Part shown: piece after piece, positions 62,055 to 64,000 of the stretch
How the letters are laid out: the number at the start of each line of letters is the position of its first letter
How positions within the stretch are numbered: position 1 is the first letter of the stretch
Notes under the pieces: model-generated
What the model was told of the DNA's origin: nothing
The model's database searches: none
What the model saw: only the letters and a program-made list of their open reading frames with translations
Made by a program: the position numbers and the translations under genes
NCBI RefSeq assembly: GCF_001640805.2
Contig: NC_066833.1
Span: 7,272,814 to 7,336,813, forward strand
DNA length: 64,000 nucleotides
Direction: 5' to 3'
Source of the DNA: Lates calcarifer
Lineage: Eukaryota > Chordata > Actinopteri > Centropomidae

Positions 62055-62124
62055 CATTGCCTCAGCAATCCATTCAACTATCAGTATTCACGCTGCATTT
62101 TCTGCAGGAAATGCATTTTCTAGT
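62055..62124 (+). repeat. Outer inverted repeat, right copy
   Basis: Partner of 60182-60252 in opposite orientation. It is preceded by tandem words CTATTCTGCTATT and TTCTGCAGTTTTGCTATT (61950-62040) of the same family. Confidence 0.7.
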
Positions 62125-62624
62125 TTTATATATTTGCCTATTTTTGCCTATTTAAATTTAGCTGGGTGGTTCATAGCACATTTTTCTGTGGTGTGACTAA
62201 CTCAGAACGCCATCAGTATTACTACTTTACATAGACTTGCAGGTTTATGTTACAGCTAGTATAAACAAGCTCGGAGACAAATGGAAGCTTCACTTACCTT
62301 TTGTCACCAACCCAGGTTCCTGGGGGATAACACCTTTAGTGAGAGCACAGTTGTGGGTATTTGTAAGGTTGCTGGTGAAATGACACTGTTCTGAGAGAGG
62401 AACAAATAACAGTAAAGAGACACACAAAAACAGCAGAGTTTTTTCAGCACATATAAAGAACTTCAGTCTTGTTCACCTTTATCCTACAGAAGATTAAACA
62501 GACTGTATCTTAGCATTTGGCAGTGATGATGATAATGACAACAACTTAAATACCATTTATTTACCAGCTAATCTGTGTGTACATCCTCTGTGTTGCATCC
62601 CACTACCAGTGTATACTAGATGCC

Positions 62625-62820
62625 ATGGCTGCCTCCAACTCCATTAAACCCTTCAGCACAGAGGAGACCCAGATGATTCTGAGCCATCTGCAGCAGCCAG
62701 CAGTCTTCATGAACATGACCTGTGGCTGGCCCGTTCTCCACTGGACTGCAGAGAACTTGTCTGGCTGCCTTGGTGACAAACTGATCCGATTTAGACTCGG
62801 GAGAAAAGGGAAGATGCTCA
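62625..62820 (+). CDS. hspbap1: hspbap1 first coding exon
   Basis: 196 nt, codons 1-65 plus one base. The donor is CTCA|GTAAGA at 62821. The acceptor upstream of the ATG is uncertain: AG dinucleotides at 62577, 62609 and 62619 are all possible, and none has a strong pyrimidine tract. The encoded LRF-like motif KLIRFRLG (53-59) matches KQIRFRMG of human. Confidence 0.92.
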
Positions 62821-63873
62821 GTAAGAACAGAAGATAAATCTAGACAGATCTGGGTCAAAATAATTCCTGTGTTATCAATCAACTAGATTGAAAGTGCAGA
62901 AATATGTCCCGAAAAGATTCAATTCAGACTACCCACCAAGCACTGCTAGTGGGTTTAAGTTATTTTGAAATTAGAATTAATTAAAAGTATGATTAGATAA
63001 ATAGATATAATGATAAATTCATTAATAAGCTTCTCTGTTCAATGTGCCAGGCCTCATATAGCAATTCTGTACTTTCACTCAATTTTCAGTGACCACGTAA
63101 TGGCCTGCGATCTTGAGTAGTTCATCTTCTGACAAGTGATAATTTACAAATTAGACTGTATTTACCATCACCTGATGAGGTTTTGAAGGCTGTTACTGAT
63201 TAAAATACACATAAGAAAAAAACAAAAAAAGAGCAATGAAGGCGTTTGCCTTAGAGCATCTGGTGTATTGTGGCTTCCATGTGGTTTTAAAACAGCTACA
63301 ATTATGACTCCTCCTGTGATGAATAACAGAGAGTGTGTCCTCTGATAAAAACTTGCTAATTAGATTTCTAAATCATCTTTTTCAGCTACAACAGCTGACA
63401 GGAGGGCATCGCTCACTATAAATGTCATCACTCAACCACAGACACACTTTGTTTACTGAAATAAAAGCAAAAGTAAATCACTGCAACTGTGATTTATTTT
63501 TCTCATAAACGTGGGTAAAACAAAATTTCATGCCTCTGTGATGATGCATAGTGCTGCGGTTCTGGTATATGAACTGAATTTCTTTTAGCATAGATCAAGT
63601 GAATCGTTTTACTGAAACTTTATGACAATTTTCCAGTGATTACACTCTTTCTTGTGCCTTTTCTTTCTATTTTCTCTCACTCTCATAGCACCTCTGTTTG
63701 AAACTCAGTGTTCCTTTGTGGAGGCCAAACTGGCACACTTTCTTAGCTGGACCCGGGGTCATTCTAGGCCAGACGTTGGACCTTTCTCTGAGTTCTCCTA
63801 TGCAGAGTATTGGGCTTATGCTGACTACAAATACATTGCCAACCTGTTTCAAGATCAGCCCTCCATGTTTAAG
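62625..63873 (+). CDS. hspbap1: HSPB1-associated protein 1 (JmjC-type), 5' coding part, runs off the window
   Basis: Two coding exons are visible: 62625-62820 and 63689-63873, joining in phase to residues 1-127. The remainder lies beyond the right edge. The product matches the N-terminus of human HSPBAP1: I recognise LQQPAVF, RFRLG (human RFRMG), FETQC and the near-invariant YWAYADYKY. Family knowledge: a JmjC-fold, FIH-like protein first found as a partner of the small heat-shock protein HSPB1. The Fe/2-oxoglutarate residues are encoded further downstream and cannot be checked here. ATG 62625 was chosen because it sits in a strong context (GCCATGG) and gives the expected start MAASNSIKPF; an upstream in-frame ATG at 62577 would add sixteen unrelated residues. 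It is divergent from slc49a4 and probably shares its promoter. Confidence 0.93.
62821..63688 (+). other. hspbap1: hspbap1 intron between coding exons 1 and 2
   Basis: 868 bp with GT-AG ends. No repeat or gene recognised. Confidence 0.9.
63689..63873 (+). CDS. hspbap1: hspbap1 second coding exon
   Basis: 185 nt, residues 66-127, ending in phase 0. Acceptor after a pyrimidine-rich tract, CTCATAG|CACCT; donor ATGTTTAAG|GTATCAG. Encodes PLFETQCSFVEAKLAHFLSW and the conserved EYWAYADYKY block (about 109-118). The open frame over-reads into the intron past 63873. Confidence 0.93.
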
Positions 63874-64000
63874 GTATCAGGCACTTGTGTACATACGTAC
63901 ATGTTAACCTTTCAAAGTCCACTGTCTCACCTGTAGGATACCACCTTGACAAATTATACATTTCTTGAAACCTCTAAGTCTTTTGATTCTATCTGTGCAA

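Larger units (their letters stand above)
59591..62609 (+). other. hspbap1: Probable first intron of hspbap1
   Basis: If the leader exon model holds, this 3.0-kb stretch is intronic. It is dominated by the palindromic hAT mosaic (60182-62124). Confidence 0.5.

Noticed and set aside
62577..62624. Upstream in-frame ATG as the hspbap1 start
   Set aside because: Weak context; the added sixteen residues do not resemble the family, while ATG 62625 has GCCATGG and the expected N-terminus.
1..64000. CRISPR array, prophage, operon or bacterial feature
   Set aside because: No regular direct repeats with unique spacers, no dense long open frames; the window is vertebrate genomic DNA with spliced genes.

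Overview
This is vertebrate nuclear DNA, almost certainly from a teleost (probably percomorph) fish. Two conserved vertebrate genes can be read through clean GT-AG exons. The rest is AT-rich non-coding sequence with dinucleotide microsatellites and typical teleost repeats: a CR1/L2/Rex1-like LINE, hAT, Tc1, piggyBac-like and PIF-like DNA transposon relics, and tRNA-headed SINEs. No bacterial, viral or plasmid features and no CRISPR array were seen.

Layout. Positions 1 to about 15.5 kb are intergenic and lie downstream of slc49a4. They hold a decayed LINE (3.56-4.64 kb), two copies of a hairpin MITE-like repeat, a tandem repeat with tRNA-like promoter boxes, a 324-bp element with perfect 41-bp inverted arms, and a SINE. 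From 59,224 down to 15,599 on the minus strand lies a complete nine-exon slc49a4 (dirc2), a lysosomal major-facilitator transporter. Its exons join to 1,398 nt, or 465 codons plus stop, with every phase matching. Its introns hold most of the mobile-element remains. At 59.22-59.6 kb is a compact, probably bidirectional promoter. On the plus strand hspbap1 (a JmjC-type protein) starts there. It has a likely non-coding leader exon ending at 59,590 and coding exons at 62,625-62,820 and 63,689-63,873, and it runs off the right edge.

The head-to-head slc49a4/hspbap1 pair matches the human DIRC2/HSPBAP1 arrangement, so it is conserved synteny. The first intron of hspbap1 contains an unusual mosaic: two facing copies of a hAT transposase fragment, bracketed by two facing copies of a different repeat, forming an imperfect palindrome of about 1.9 kb.

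I found no convincing new biological system. The features most worth checking are that palindromic mosaic, the 41-bp perfect inverted-arm element with a 13-bp target-site duplication, the CCAATAAYGTAATA motif array at 34.4 kb, and the hairpin repeat pair at 5.5 and 7.0 kb.
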